A DNA stretch of 7,396 nucleotides from Actinomycetes bacterium (GTDB lineage Bacteria > Actinomycetota > Acidimicrobiia > Acidimicrobiales > Palsa-688). Under the pieces are notes generated by a model. The model was given only the letters and a program-made list of their open reading frames with translations. It did no database searches and was not told where the DNA came from. The position numbers and the translations under genes are program-made. The stretch is taken from the NCBI GenBank assembly GCA_021827225.1, contig JAKAXG010000200.1:1-7396 (forward strand), written 5' to 3'. Of the stretch, positions 1-5,953 are shown in pieces (the first letter of the stretch is position 1; each line of letters starts with the position of its first letter).

Positions 1-658
1 GGGTCCGGAAGAACTCGTCGAGGGTCTGGCCCGACACCACCTCGACCAGGCGGCCGAGCACGTCGGTGGCCACGGAGTAGTTGAACTCGGCGCCCGGCTC
101 GAACAGCAGCGGCAGGGACGCCCACGTCTCGCAGCACGCCTCCAGGTCGGCGCCGGCCGGGCTGCCCCACTCGAACCCGGCGGCCCGGTACATGGCGTCC
201 ACCGGGTGGGCGTGGTGGAACCCGTAGGTCAGGCCGGCCGTGTGCGTCAGCAGGTGCCACACCCGGATCGGCTCGGTGGCCGGCCGGGTGTCGGGCTTGG
301 TGTCGCTGCCGGAGCGGTACACCCGCATGTGCTCGAACGCCGGGATCCAGCGCGACACCGGGTCCTTGAGCTCGAAGGCCCCCTCCTCATAGAGCATCAT
401 GGCCGCCACCGACGTCACCGGCTTGGTCATCGATGCCAGCCGCCACAGGGTGTCGGGCTCGACGGGGAGGGAGTTCTCCCGGTCCCGCATCCCGTAGGAG
501 GCGAGGTGGGCGATCCGTCCCCGGCGGGCCACCAGCAGCAGCCAGCCGGTCAGGCGCCCGTCGTCGACGTAGGGAGCGAAGTGCCGGTCGAGGCGGGCCA
601 GGCGCCCCCCGTCCAGGCCCACGTCGGCGGGCTCGATGTCTGGTTGTAGTTCCCCCAT
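1..658 (-). CDS. Class C beta-lactamase-fold serine hydrolase / esterase (partial, C-terminus missing)
   Basis: This is the N-terminal 219 residues of a serine hydrolase of the beta-lactamase/class C esterase/penicillin-binding-protein-like family. Such enzymes hydrolyse esters, lactones or amides through an acyl-serine intermediate. The nucleophile motif SxxK is seen as S76-M-T-K79, inside LASMTKPVTSVAAMM. The family signature WHLLTHTAGLTYGFH lies near residues 134-148, and the catalytic Tyr region reads NYSVATDVLGRLVEVVSG with Y194; the third residue of the usual YxN motif is Val here, as I recall for many class C esterases. The KTG-like third motif would lie beyond the left edge; full-length relatives are about 380-400 residues. 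No signal peptide is visible, so it is probably cytoplasmic. The ATG at 658 begins 10 bases after the stop of the DUF6285-like gene and has no clear Shine-Dalgarno, but the N-terminus (DVGLDGGRLARLDRHFAPYV) matches the family start. It is probably third in the kinase operon. The substrate is unknown. Confidence 0.9.
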   Translation of the reverse strand, partial: MGELQPDIEPADVGLDGGRLARLDRHFAPYVDDGRLTGWLLLVARRGRIAHLASYGMRDRENSLPVEPDTLWRLASMTKPVTSVAAMMLYEEGAFELKDPVSRWIPAFEHMRVYRSGSDTKPDTRPATEPIRVWHLLTHTAGLTYGFHHAHPVDAMYRAAGFEWGSPAGADLEACCETWASLPLLFEPGAEFNYSVATDVLGRLVEVVSGQTLDEFFRT

Positions 659-668
659 GCGGGCGAGG

Positions 669-1034
669 TTAGAGCCTGTCGTCGGGGCCGGGCAGCCAGC
701 GGGGGTTGGCCACCCGCAGCCGGTCGGCGGTGTCGTCGGTCAGCGCCCGGCGCAGCTCCGGGCTGTCGGCGACGGCCCCGGAGCGGATGGCGGCGGCCAG
801 GTCCAGGTCGGTGTCGAAGCCCAGGGCGGCCAGCCGGGCGGCGTGGGCCCGGCCCTGCTCCGGCCCCAGGTCCAGCTCGCGGGCCACGATCTCCAGGGCG
901 TGGACGGCGATGCGCACCTGGTGGCGGTCCGCTCCGTCCATCCTGGGCAGCAGGTCCTCCCTCAGGTAGCCGAGCACCGCGTCCACCAGCTCCTCCACCG
1001 TGGGCCGGCCGTGCAGCTCGGAAGCGCCGCTCAC
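669..1034 (-). CDS. DUF6285-like small protein, probable LvaB-type partner of the adjacent kinase
   Basis: A 121-residue, mostly helical soluble protein. It starts with GTG at 1034, which overlaps the TGA of the upstream phosphotransferase (GTGA), so the two are very probably translationally coupled; a GGAG lies 8 bases before the GTG. Conserved features of the DUF6285 family are visible: RPTVEELVDAV near residue 10, the central helix RIAVHALEIVARELDLGP, a DLAAAIRSG segment, and the C-terminal signature LRVANPRWL ending at residue 114. In Pseudomonas putida the LvaB protein, similar in size and (from memory) in family, is needed for activity of the kinase LvaA on 4-hydroxyacyl-CoA. The family assignment and the Lva comparison are from memory of the families, not from a search. 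A longer reading in the same frame, from 1295, would run across the kinase gene and is not credible. By itself the protein has no recognisable catalytic motif. Confidence 0.85.
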   Translation of the reverse strand: MSGASELHGRPTVEELVDAVLGYLREDLLPRMDGADRHQVRIAVHALEIVARELDLGPEQGRAHAARLAALGFDTDLDLAAAIRSGAVADSPELRRALTDDTADRLRVANPRWLPGPDDRL

Positions 1035-2020
1035 GGCAGGAGCTCCAGGAGGTCCCACTCGCTCTCGCACACCCGCCGGCCGATCACCGCGTGCTCCATG
1101 GAGCGGACCAGCCCGCTCAGGTGGCGGCGGGCCTGCATGGCGCTGATCACCGCCCACACCCACGTACCGGCGACCTGCCACCAGCGCAGGGCGTCGGGGT
1201 CGAGGGTGGCGCCCCCGGTGGCCTTGTCGTAGGCGGCGGCCCACTCGTCGGGCTCGGGGAACACCCCGGGCGGTCGGTGACGGTCGAAGCGCCACGCCCG
1301 GATCGTCGCCCAGGCCACGTCCTCGTGGCGGTCACCGACGTGGGCCAGCTCCCAGTCGAGGACGGCGCCGAGCCCGCCGGGGCCGACCAGCAGGTTGCCC
1401 AGGCGGAAGTCGCCGTGCACGACCACCGCCGGCCGGGCCGGCGGCCGGTTGGCGTCGAGCCACCGGTAGCCGAGCTCCAGCACCGGGCGGGGCTCGCCGA
1501 TGTGGTCCAGGCGCCGGCGGTACAGGGACAGCTTGTCCTGGTCGACCAGCCCCCGGCCCCGGGGGTCGATGCGGTGGATGCCGGCCAGGGCCGACGCCGC
1601 GTCGGCGGTCAACCGGGCCCGGGCGCCCTCCAGCGCCGGGTCCCGCAGCAGCTTCGGCGGCAGGGCCTCTCCCTCCACGAACTCCGAGATCAAGAAGCCG
1701 AGGCCGTCGTGGTCGCCCGACGCCACCGTGCGGGCCACCGGCACCCCCTCGGCCTCGGCGGCGTCGATCAGCTCCGCCTGGGTGGTCATGGCCAGCGGCC
1801 GCTCCTCCGGCGGGGTCGCCGGGTCCGGCCGGATCATCTCCTGCTGGAGCACGTAGCGCCGCGACGGCCCCCCCGGGGAGCCGGCCTCGAAGGTCCACGA
1901 CCCCCGGGAGGCGCCGCTGGTCAACGTGCGCATCCCCGACACCACCACTTCCGGGCCCAGGACGGGGGCCAGCGCGGCGGCGGCCATGTCGGTCACCTTC
2001 CGGGTGCGGTCTTCGCCCAT
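1031..2020 (-). CDS. APH-fold phosphotransferase, LvaA / ACAD10-ACAD11 kinase-domain type
   Basis: A 329-residue kinase-fold protein of the aminoglycoside phosphotransferase superfamily. The N-lobe starts with a nucleotide-loop-like LTSGASRGSWTF (residues 33-44), and the hinge region reads FLISEFVEGEALPPKLLRD. The catalytic loop is VVHGDFRLGNLLV, giving the Brenner motif H202, D204 and N209; the metal-binding motif is AVLDWELAHVGD with D222. The combination GDFRxGNLL plus LDWELxxxGD is typical of the subgroup containing LvaA and the N-terminal domains of ACAD10/ACAD11, which act on 4-hydroxyacyl-CoA, and less typical of antibiotic kinases. Gln59 sits where I would expect the phosphate-binding Lys or Arg of the beta-3 strand (YVLQQE). 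Two starts are possible: ATG at 2020, supported by a leaderless-type -10 box, or ATG at 1987 (M12), preceded by GGAAGG at a normal distance. The next gene overlaps its stop by 4 bases. The substrate is inferred; aminoglycoside resistance is unlikely from the motifs and context. Confidence 0.88.
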   Translation of the reverse strand: MGEDRTRKVTDMAAAALAPVLGPEVVVSGMRTLTSGASRGSWTFEAGSPGGPSRRYVLQQEMIRPDPATPPEERPLAMTTQAELIDAAEAEGVPVARTVASGDHDGLGFLISEFVEGEALPPKLLRDPALEGARARLTADAASALAGIHRIDPRGRGLVDQDKLSLYRRRLDHIGEPRPVLELGYRWLDANRPPARPAVVVHGDFRLGNLLVGPGGLGAVLDWELAHVGDRHEDVAWATIRAWRFDRHRPPGVFPEPDEWAAAYDKATGGATLDPDALRWWQVAGTWVWAVISAMQARRHLSGLVRSMEHAVIGRRVCESEWDLLELLP

Positions 2021-2027
2021 GGGCAGC

Positions 2028-2058
2028 ACTGTAAGGGCCCGCCCCGGAATTGAGTAAA
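2028..2058 (-). promoter_or_regulatory. Candidate leaderless promoter of the kinase operon
   Basis: On the minus strand a -10-like TACAGT (2033 to 2028, fits TANNNT) ends 7 bases before the ATG at 2020, the spacing seen for leaderless actinobacterial transcripts. A -35-like TTTACT (2058 to 2053, four of six consensus bases) lies 19 bases further upstream. This AT-containing patch stands out in very G+C-rich DNA. No Shine-Dalgarno precedes the 2020 ATG, which fits leaderless initiation. The spacer is slightly long, so the -35 assignment is weak. The rest of the 108-base divergent gap, up to 2128, shows no clear promoter for the response regulator. Confidence 0.4.
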
Positions 2059-2128
2059 CGAGGCGGAGGCGGCGGGCGCTGAGGGCAGTTGCCGAACCCG
2101 GCGGTCTCCCGAGCGGCAGACTGGGGCG

Positions 2129-2815
2129 GTGAGGATCCTGATCGTCGAGGACGAGCTGGCCATGGCCCGCTCGCTGGCGCGGGGCCTGCAGGCCGAGGGC
2201 TACTCCGTCGACGTGGCCACCGACGGCGAGGAGGGCCTGGCCCGGGCCCTGTCCGAGCCGTTCGACGCCGTGGTCCTCGACCTGATGCTCCCCAAGCTCA
2301 ACGGCTACGCCGTCACCCGCAACCTGCGGGCCGCCGGCGCCCGGGTCCCGGTGCTCATGCTGACGGCCAAGCAGGGGGAGTTCGACCAGACCGAGGCCCT
2401 CGACACGGGAGCCGACGACTTCTTGTCCAAGCCGTTCTCCTACCCGGTGCTGCTGGCCCGGCTGCGGGCCCTGATCCGCAGGGGCGGGGCGCCCGGCGGG
2501 GCCGTCCTGGCCTGCGGGGACATCCGCCTCGACACCAGGGAGCACCGCTGCTGGCGGGGCGAGGAGGAGGTGCTGCTCACCCGCCGGGAGCAGGCGCTGC
2601 TCTCCTACCTGCTGCACCGACCGGGCGAGGCGGTCTCCAAGGCGGAGCTGCTCGACCACGTGTGGGACCCGGGCGGCGGCGACCGGGACCCGAACGTGGT
2701 CGAGGTGTACGTCGGCTACCTGCGGCGCAAGCTGGACCAGCCGGGGCGGCCGTCGCACATCGAGACGGTGCGGTCCTTCGGGTACCGGCTGGTGCCGGTC
2801 GGGGGCGGGGCGTGA
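2129..2815 (+). CDS. OmpR/PhoB-family response regulator
   Basis: A 228-residue DNA-binding response regulator. The receiver domain covers residues 1-118: acidic pair E7-D8, phosphoacceptor D51 in VVLDLMLPKLNG, T79 in LMLTAK, and K101 in FLSKPF. Residues about 126-226 form a winged-helix output domain, with REQALLSYLLHRPGEAVSKAELLDHVWD and the recognition helix NVVEVYVGYLRRKLD (from residue 189), ending in the wing hairpin IETVRSFGYRLV. All residues needed for phosphotransfer are present. The start is GTG at 2129, with only a weak GGGG in front; it places the receiver strand MRILIVEDE at the very N-terminus as expected. The upstream in-frame region does not resemble a receiver. The gene overlaps the histidine kinase start by GTGA, so the two form an operon and are a cognate pair. 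The regulon cannot be read from the sequence; the divergent kinase operon and the convergent ligase are natural candidates. Confidence 0.96.
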   Translation: MRILIVEDELAMARSLARGLQAEGYSVDVATDGEEGLARALSEPFDAVVLDLMLPKLNGYAVTRNLRAAGARVPVLMLTAKQGEFDQTEALDTGADDFLSKPFSYPVLLARLRALIRRGGAPGGAVLACGDIRLDTREHRCWRGEEEVLLTRREQALLSYLLHRPGEAVSKAELLDHVWDPGGGDRDPNVVEVYVGYLRRKLDQPGRPSHIETVRSFGYRLVPVGGGA

Positions 2816-4260
2816 GGCGGCTGGCCGGCCGGCTGCTCGGCAGCGTCCGGGTACGCGTCACCGCCACCGCCCTGATCGCCGTGGCCTGCGCCCTGGCGGT
2901 GTCGTTCGCGCTGGTCGACGCCGGCATGCAGCACTACCGGCGCCGGGTGCTGCTGGCCACCGCCGCCGAGCAGGCCCGGGTGGTGGAGGCCCTGAACCCG
3001 GACCTGACGGCGCCGCTCGTGCTGCCGGTCAACCCCAGCATCGACTCGGGCCTGGTGCAGGTGCTGCGCGACGGCCGGGTCATCGGGGCCAGCCGGCCGC
3101 TCCGCCACTTCCCGCCGTTGTGGTACCCGGGCGACTCCACGGTCATGCCCACCTCCGAGATCCTCGGCGACCTGGCCAGGGACGTCCGGGCGGTGGCCGT
3201 GCCCGTCGGCAAGGGGCGGGCCCAGGGGGTGGTGGTGGTCGTGACCTCCCTCGAGCAGTACGACCACAGCGTGGCCTACGTGCGCCAGCTGCTCGAGGCC
3301 GGCACCCCGATGCTGCTGGCGGTGGTGGGGATCATCACCTGGCTGGTCGTCGGTCGGGCCCTGCGGCCCATCGAGGCCATGCGCCGGGAGGTGGACGAGG
3401 TGGTGACCGTCCGCAGCGCCCACCGGGTGATCGAGCCGTCCCACGACGACGAGGTGGGACGGCTGGCCCGCACCCTGAACTCGATGCTGGACCGCATCTC
3501 GGCCTCCACCGAGCGGGAGCGGCGGTTCGTCTCCGACGCCTCCCACGAGCTGCGCTCGCCGATCGCCAATATCCGCACCGAGCTGGAGGTGGCCCTCCAC
3601 CACCCGGACGCGGCCGACTGGAGACAGGTCGCCGGGGAGGTGCTCAACCAGAACGACCGGATGGAGCGGCTGGTCTCGGGCCTGCTCCTGCTGGCCCGCT
3701 CCGACGAGGGCAGCCTGCCCGCCGCCGCCGAGCCGGTGGACCTGGCGGAGGTGGTCCGGTCGGTGGTGCCGGCCGCCGACGACGCCCCGCGGGTGCGGGT
3801 GGACGCCCGGTCGGCGCCGGTGGCCATCCCCGCCGTGTACCTGGAACGCATGGTCGCCAACCTGGTGGACAACGCCCGGCGCTTCGCCGCCACCACTGTC
3901 ACCGTCTCGGTCCGCCCGGTGGGCGGCGAGGCCGTGCTGCGGGTCCGCGACGACGGGCCGGGCGTGCCCGAGGCCGGGCGGGACCGCATCTTCGAGCGCT
4001 TCGTCCGCCTGGACGAGGCCCGCGACCGCGGCGAGGGCGGCTTCGGGCTGGGGCTGGCCATCGTGGCCGACCTCAGCCGGTTCTACGGCGGTCGCATCGA
4101 GGTCCTCTCCACCGGGCCGGGAGCGGAGTTCGTCCTGCACCTGCCCGCCGCCGGCCCGGCCCCGACCCCGCAGGCGCCGACCGGGCCCGGGGACCGGCCG
4201 GGCGGCGGGCCGGCGGCGCCCACCGCCCCTGGTCAGGCGGTACGGATCCCGGCGACCTGA
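2812..4260 (+). CDS. Membrane sensor histidine kinase (HAMP-HisKA-HATPase)
   Basis: A 482-residue two-component sensor kinase starting at the GTG that overlaps the regulator stop (2812-2815). Transmembrane helix 1 covers about residues 16-35 and helix 2 about 166-181; between them is an extracytoplasmic sensor region of about 130 residues with no motif I recognise. A HAMP linker follows ([14 protein letters not shown] to [15 protein letters not shown]). The HisKA dimerisation helix carries the phosphorylated H245 in [14 protein letters not shown]. The ATPase domain has an N box [13 protein letters not shown] (N350, N354), a G1 box DDGPGVPE (D380-G384), an F box IFERFVRL and a G2 box GFGLGLAI (from G410), so it should be catalytically active. 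After the last conserved strand (EFVLHLPA) there is a low-complexity Pro/Ala/Gly tail of about 38 residues. The last 28 bases overlap the convergent acyl-CoA synthetase gene. The signal sensed is unknown. Confidence 0.95.
   Translation: MRRLAGRLLGSVRVRVTATALIAVACALAVSFALVDAGMQHYRRRVLLATAAEQARVVEALNPDLTAPLVLPVNPSIDSGLVQVLRDGRVIGASRPLRHFPPLWYPGDSTVMPTSEILGDLARDVRAVAVPVGKGRAQGVVVVVTSLEQYDHSVAYVRQLLEAGTPMLLAVVGIITWLVVGRALRPIEAMRREVDEVVTVRSAHRVIEPSHDDEVGRLARTLNSMLDRISASTERERRFVSDASHELRSPIANIRTELEVALHHPDAADWRQVAGEVLNQNDRMERLVSGLLLLARSDEGSLPAAAEPVDLAEVVRSVVPAADDAPRVRVDARSAPVAIPAVYLERMVANLVDNARRFAATTVTVSVRPVGGEAVLRVRDDGPGVPEAGRDRIFERFVRLDEARDRGEGGFGLGLAIVADLSRFYGGRIEVLSTGPGAEFVLHLPAAGPAPTPQAPTGPGDRPGGGPAAPTAPGQAVRIPAT
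4146..4218 (-). terminator. Possible terminator hairpin of the acyl-CoA synthetase, inside the histidine kinase tail
   Basis: A perfect 13-base inverted repeat pairs 4146-4158 with 4206-4218, with a 47-base loop that itself contains the 10-base palindrome CCGGGCCCGG at 4181-4190. For a transcript leaving the synthetase gene (stop at 4233) the stem begins 15 bases after the stop codon, where a terminator would be expected. No T-run follows, so it would be an atypical G+C-rich hairpin. The same DNA encodes about residues 445-469 of the histidine kinase. Chance pairing is a real risk in sequence this rich in G and C. Confidence 0.3.
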
Positions 4261-5879
4261 CCGAGCCCCAGCTCCTCGATGCTCACCTCGCGCATCTCCA
4301 CCTTGCGGATCTTGCCGGTGACGGTCATGGGGAACTCGTCGGCCAGGCGGACGTAGCGGGGGATCTTCTGGTGGGCGATCCGCCCCCGGCAGAACTCCCG
4401 GATCGCCTCGGCGTCGAGGGGGGCGGCGCCCGGCCGCAGCCGGATCCAGGCCATGATCTCCTCGCCGTACCTCTCGTCCGGCACGCCGATCACGGCCACG
4501 TCGGCGATGTCGGGGTGGGTGTAGAGGAACTCCTCGATCTCGCGGGGGTAGACGTTCTCCCCGCCCCGGATGACCAGGTCCTTGATCCGCCCGACGATGT
4601 TGACGTACCCGTCCTCGCGCATCACCGCCAGGTCGCCGGTGTGCATCCAGCGGGCGGCGTCGATGACCTCGGCGGTCTTGTCGGGCTCGTTCCAGTAGCC
4701 GAGCATCACCGAGTAGCCGCGGGTGCAGATCTCCCCGGGCGTGCCGACCGGGACCACCAGCCCGGTGTTGGGGTCGACGACCTTCACCTCCAGGTGCGGC
4801 ATCACCCGGCCCACGGTGGAGGTGCGCCGGTCCAGGTCGTCGTCCACCCGGGTCTGGGTGGACACCGGCGACGTCTCGGTCATCCCGTAGGCGATCCCCA
4901 CCTCGGTCATGTGCATCTCCGTCTGGACCCGCTTCATGATCTCCACCGGGCAGGGCGAGCCGGCCATGAGCCCGGTGCGCAGGGAGGTCAGGTCGTAGGA
5001 GGCGAAGTCGTCCACCCCCAGCTCGGAGATGAACATGGTCGGCACCCCGTAGAGGGACGTGCAGCGCTCGTCCTGGACGGCTCTCAAGGTGGCGACCGGG
5101 TCGAAGAGGGGGGCGGGGATGACGATGGTCGACCCGTGGGTGGTGCAGCCCAGATTCCCCATGACCATCCCGAAGCAGTGGTAGAACGGCACCGGCAGGC
5201 ACACCCGGTCGGCGTCGGTGTAGCCGAGCAGTTCGGCGACGAAGTACCCGTTGTTCAAGATGTTGTGGTGCGACAGGGTCGCCCCCTTGGGGAACCCGGT
5301 GGTGCCCGACGTGTACTGGATGTTGATGGGGTCGTCGAAGGCCAGGTCCGTCTCCGCCGCCGCCAGGCGGGCGTCGCCCACCGAGTCGGCGCCGGCCTCG
5401 AGCTCGGCCCAGGTGTCGTCGCCGATGTAGACGACCCGCTCGAGGGTGGGGACCAGCGGCCGGACCTCCTCCACCATCGCCCGGTAGTCGCTGGTGCGGT
5501 GGGCGATGGCGCTGACCAGCACCTTGATCCCGGACTGGCGCAGCACGTACTCCAGCTCGGAGGTACGGTAGGCCGGGTTGACGTTGACCAGGATGGCCCC
5601 GATGTGGGCGGTCCCGTACTGCAGCGCCACCCACTCCGGGCAGTTGGGGGACCAGATGCCGACCCGGTCACCTTTTTCCACTCCGAGTGCCAGAAGGCCG
5701 CGGGCGACCGTCCGGGACCATCCCAGCAGCTCGGTGTAGGTCCACCTCCTGCCCGACGGGCAGTCGACCAGCGCCTCGTGGTCGGGCCGGGCGGCGGCGG
5801 TGCGCGCCAGGTTGGCCCCGATGGTCTCGCCCAGCAGCGTGATGTCGGAAGCTCCGTGCGCGTAGGACAGTCCGCCCAT
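4233..5879 (-). CDS. AMP-forming acyl-CoA synthetase (ACSF2/YngI-like, FadD-type)
   Basis: A 548-residue member of the ANL adenylating superfamily, which activates a carboxylic acid with ATP to an acyl-AMP and transfers it to CoA. Motifs in order: the P-loop [16 protein letters not shown] (T190 to K198 at its core), [13 protein letters not shown], the adenine-binding YGMTETSP (from Y331), the ATP-ribose aspartate in HTGDLA (D416), the hinge [22 protein letters not shown], and the catalytic lysine K523 in TVTGKIRK. The N-terminus [20 protein letters not shown] and [20 protein letters not shown] are typical of the ACSF2/YngI-like branch, which handles medium-chain and branched substrates. Length is normal for the family. 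The start is ATG at 5879, preceded by GGGGGAGG with a 4-base gap. Open reading continues upstream into the lipoprotein gene, but only as a shadow frame. The 3' end overlaps the convergent histidine kinase gene. The acid used is unknown; short 4-oxo or 4-hydroxy acids are a possibility because of the LvaAB-like genes nearby. Confidence 0.95.
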   Translation of the reverse strand: MGGLSYAHGASDITLLGETIGANLARTAAARPDHEALVDCPSGRRWTYTELLGWSRTVARGLLALGVEKGDRVGIWSPNCPEWVALQYGTAHIGAILVNVNPAYRTSELEYVLRQSGIKVLVSAIAHRTSDYRAMVEEVRPLVPTLERVVYIGDDTWAELEAGADSVGDARLAAAETDLAFDDPINIQYTSGTTGFPKGATLSHHNILNNGYFVAELLGYTDADRVCLPVPFYHCFGMVMGNLGCTTHGSTIVIPAPLFDPVATLRAVQDERCTSLYGVPTMFISELGVDDFASYDLTSLRTGLMAGSPCPVEIMKRVQTEMHMTEVGIAYGMTETSPVSTQTRVDDDLDRRTSTVGRVMPHLEVKVVDPNTGLVVPVGTPGEICTRGYSVMLGYWNEPDKTAEVIDAARWMHTGDLAVMREDGYVNIVGRIKDLVIRGGENVYPREIEEFLYTHPDIADVAVIGVPDERYGEEIMAWIRLRPGAAPLDAEAIREFCRGRIAHQKIPRYVRLADEFPMTVTGKIRKVEMREVSIEELGLGQVAGIRTA

Positions 5880-5883
5880 AAGG

Positions 5884-5891
5884 CCTCCCCC
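5884..5891 (-). promoter_or_regulatory. Ribosome binding site of the acyl-CoA synthetase
   Basis: GGGGGAGG on the minus strand (5891 to 5884) lies 4 bases before the ATG at 5879. It is the strongest Shine-Dalgarno in the window and fixes the start of the synthetase, even though the reading frame stays open far upstream. The short gap is slightly tighter than usual. Confidence 0.7.
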
Positions 5892-5926
5892 TCGGTCGTT
5901 CTCCCGGCACACTACCGCCTGCCGGT

Positions 5927-5951
5927 GACCGGCCCGCCGGGCCCGCCGGTC
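5927..5951. repeat. Inverted repeat between lipoprotein stop and synthetase start
   Basis: GACCGGC (5927-5933) and GCCGGTC (5945-5951) are perfect 7-base arms around an 11-base loop. An overlapping shorter palindrome, GCCGGTGACCGGC at 5921-5933, gives an alternative fold. The repeat sits in the 74-base gap (5880-5953), two bases after the lipoprotein stop codon in the direction of transcription. It may be a G+C-rich terminator without a T-run, or an operator for the synthetase. I see no convincing -10/-35 pair in the gap. Confidence 0.35.
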
Positions 5952-5953
5952 GG

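Noticed and set aside
206..1232. Plus-strand open frames opposite the serine hydrolase and DUF6285-like genes
   Set aside because: They are antisense shadows with compositionally biased translations and no recognisable domain; the minus-strand genes explain this DNA.
1031..2020. Aminoglycoside resistance gene
   Set aside because: The fold is shared, but the GDFRxGNLL and LDWELxxxGD signatures and the coupled DUF6285-like gene point to acyl-CoA metabolism.
2089..2122. TTGCCG and CAGACT as a promoter for the response regulator
   Set aside because: The 22-base spacer is too long and the second element lacks the TANNNT pattern, so I do not claim a promoter.
2021..2758. In-frame upstream extension of the phosphotransferase to 575 codons
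   Set aside because: The extension is antisense to the response regulator, has no domain, and passes through the intergenic region where the -10-like box lies.
2716..5634. A 972-codon minus-strand open frame
   Set aside because: It is out of frame with the synthetase and antisense to the histidine kinase; the translation is low-complexity and has no family resemblance.
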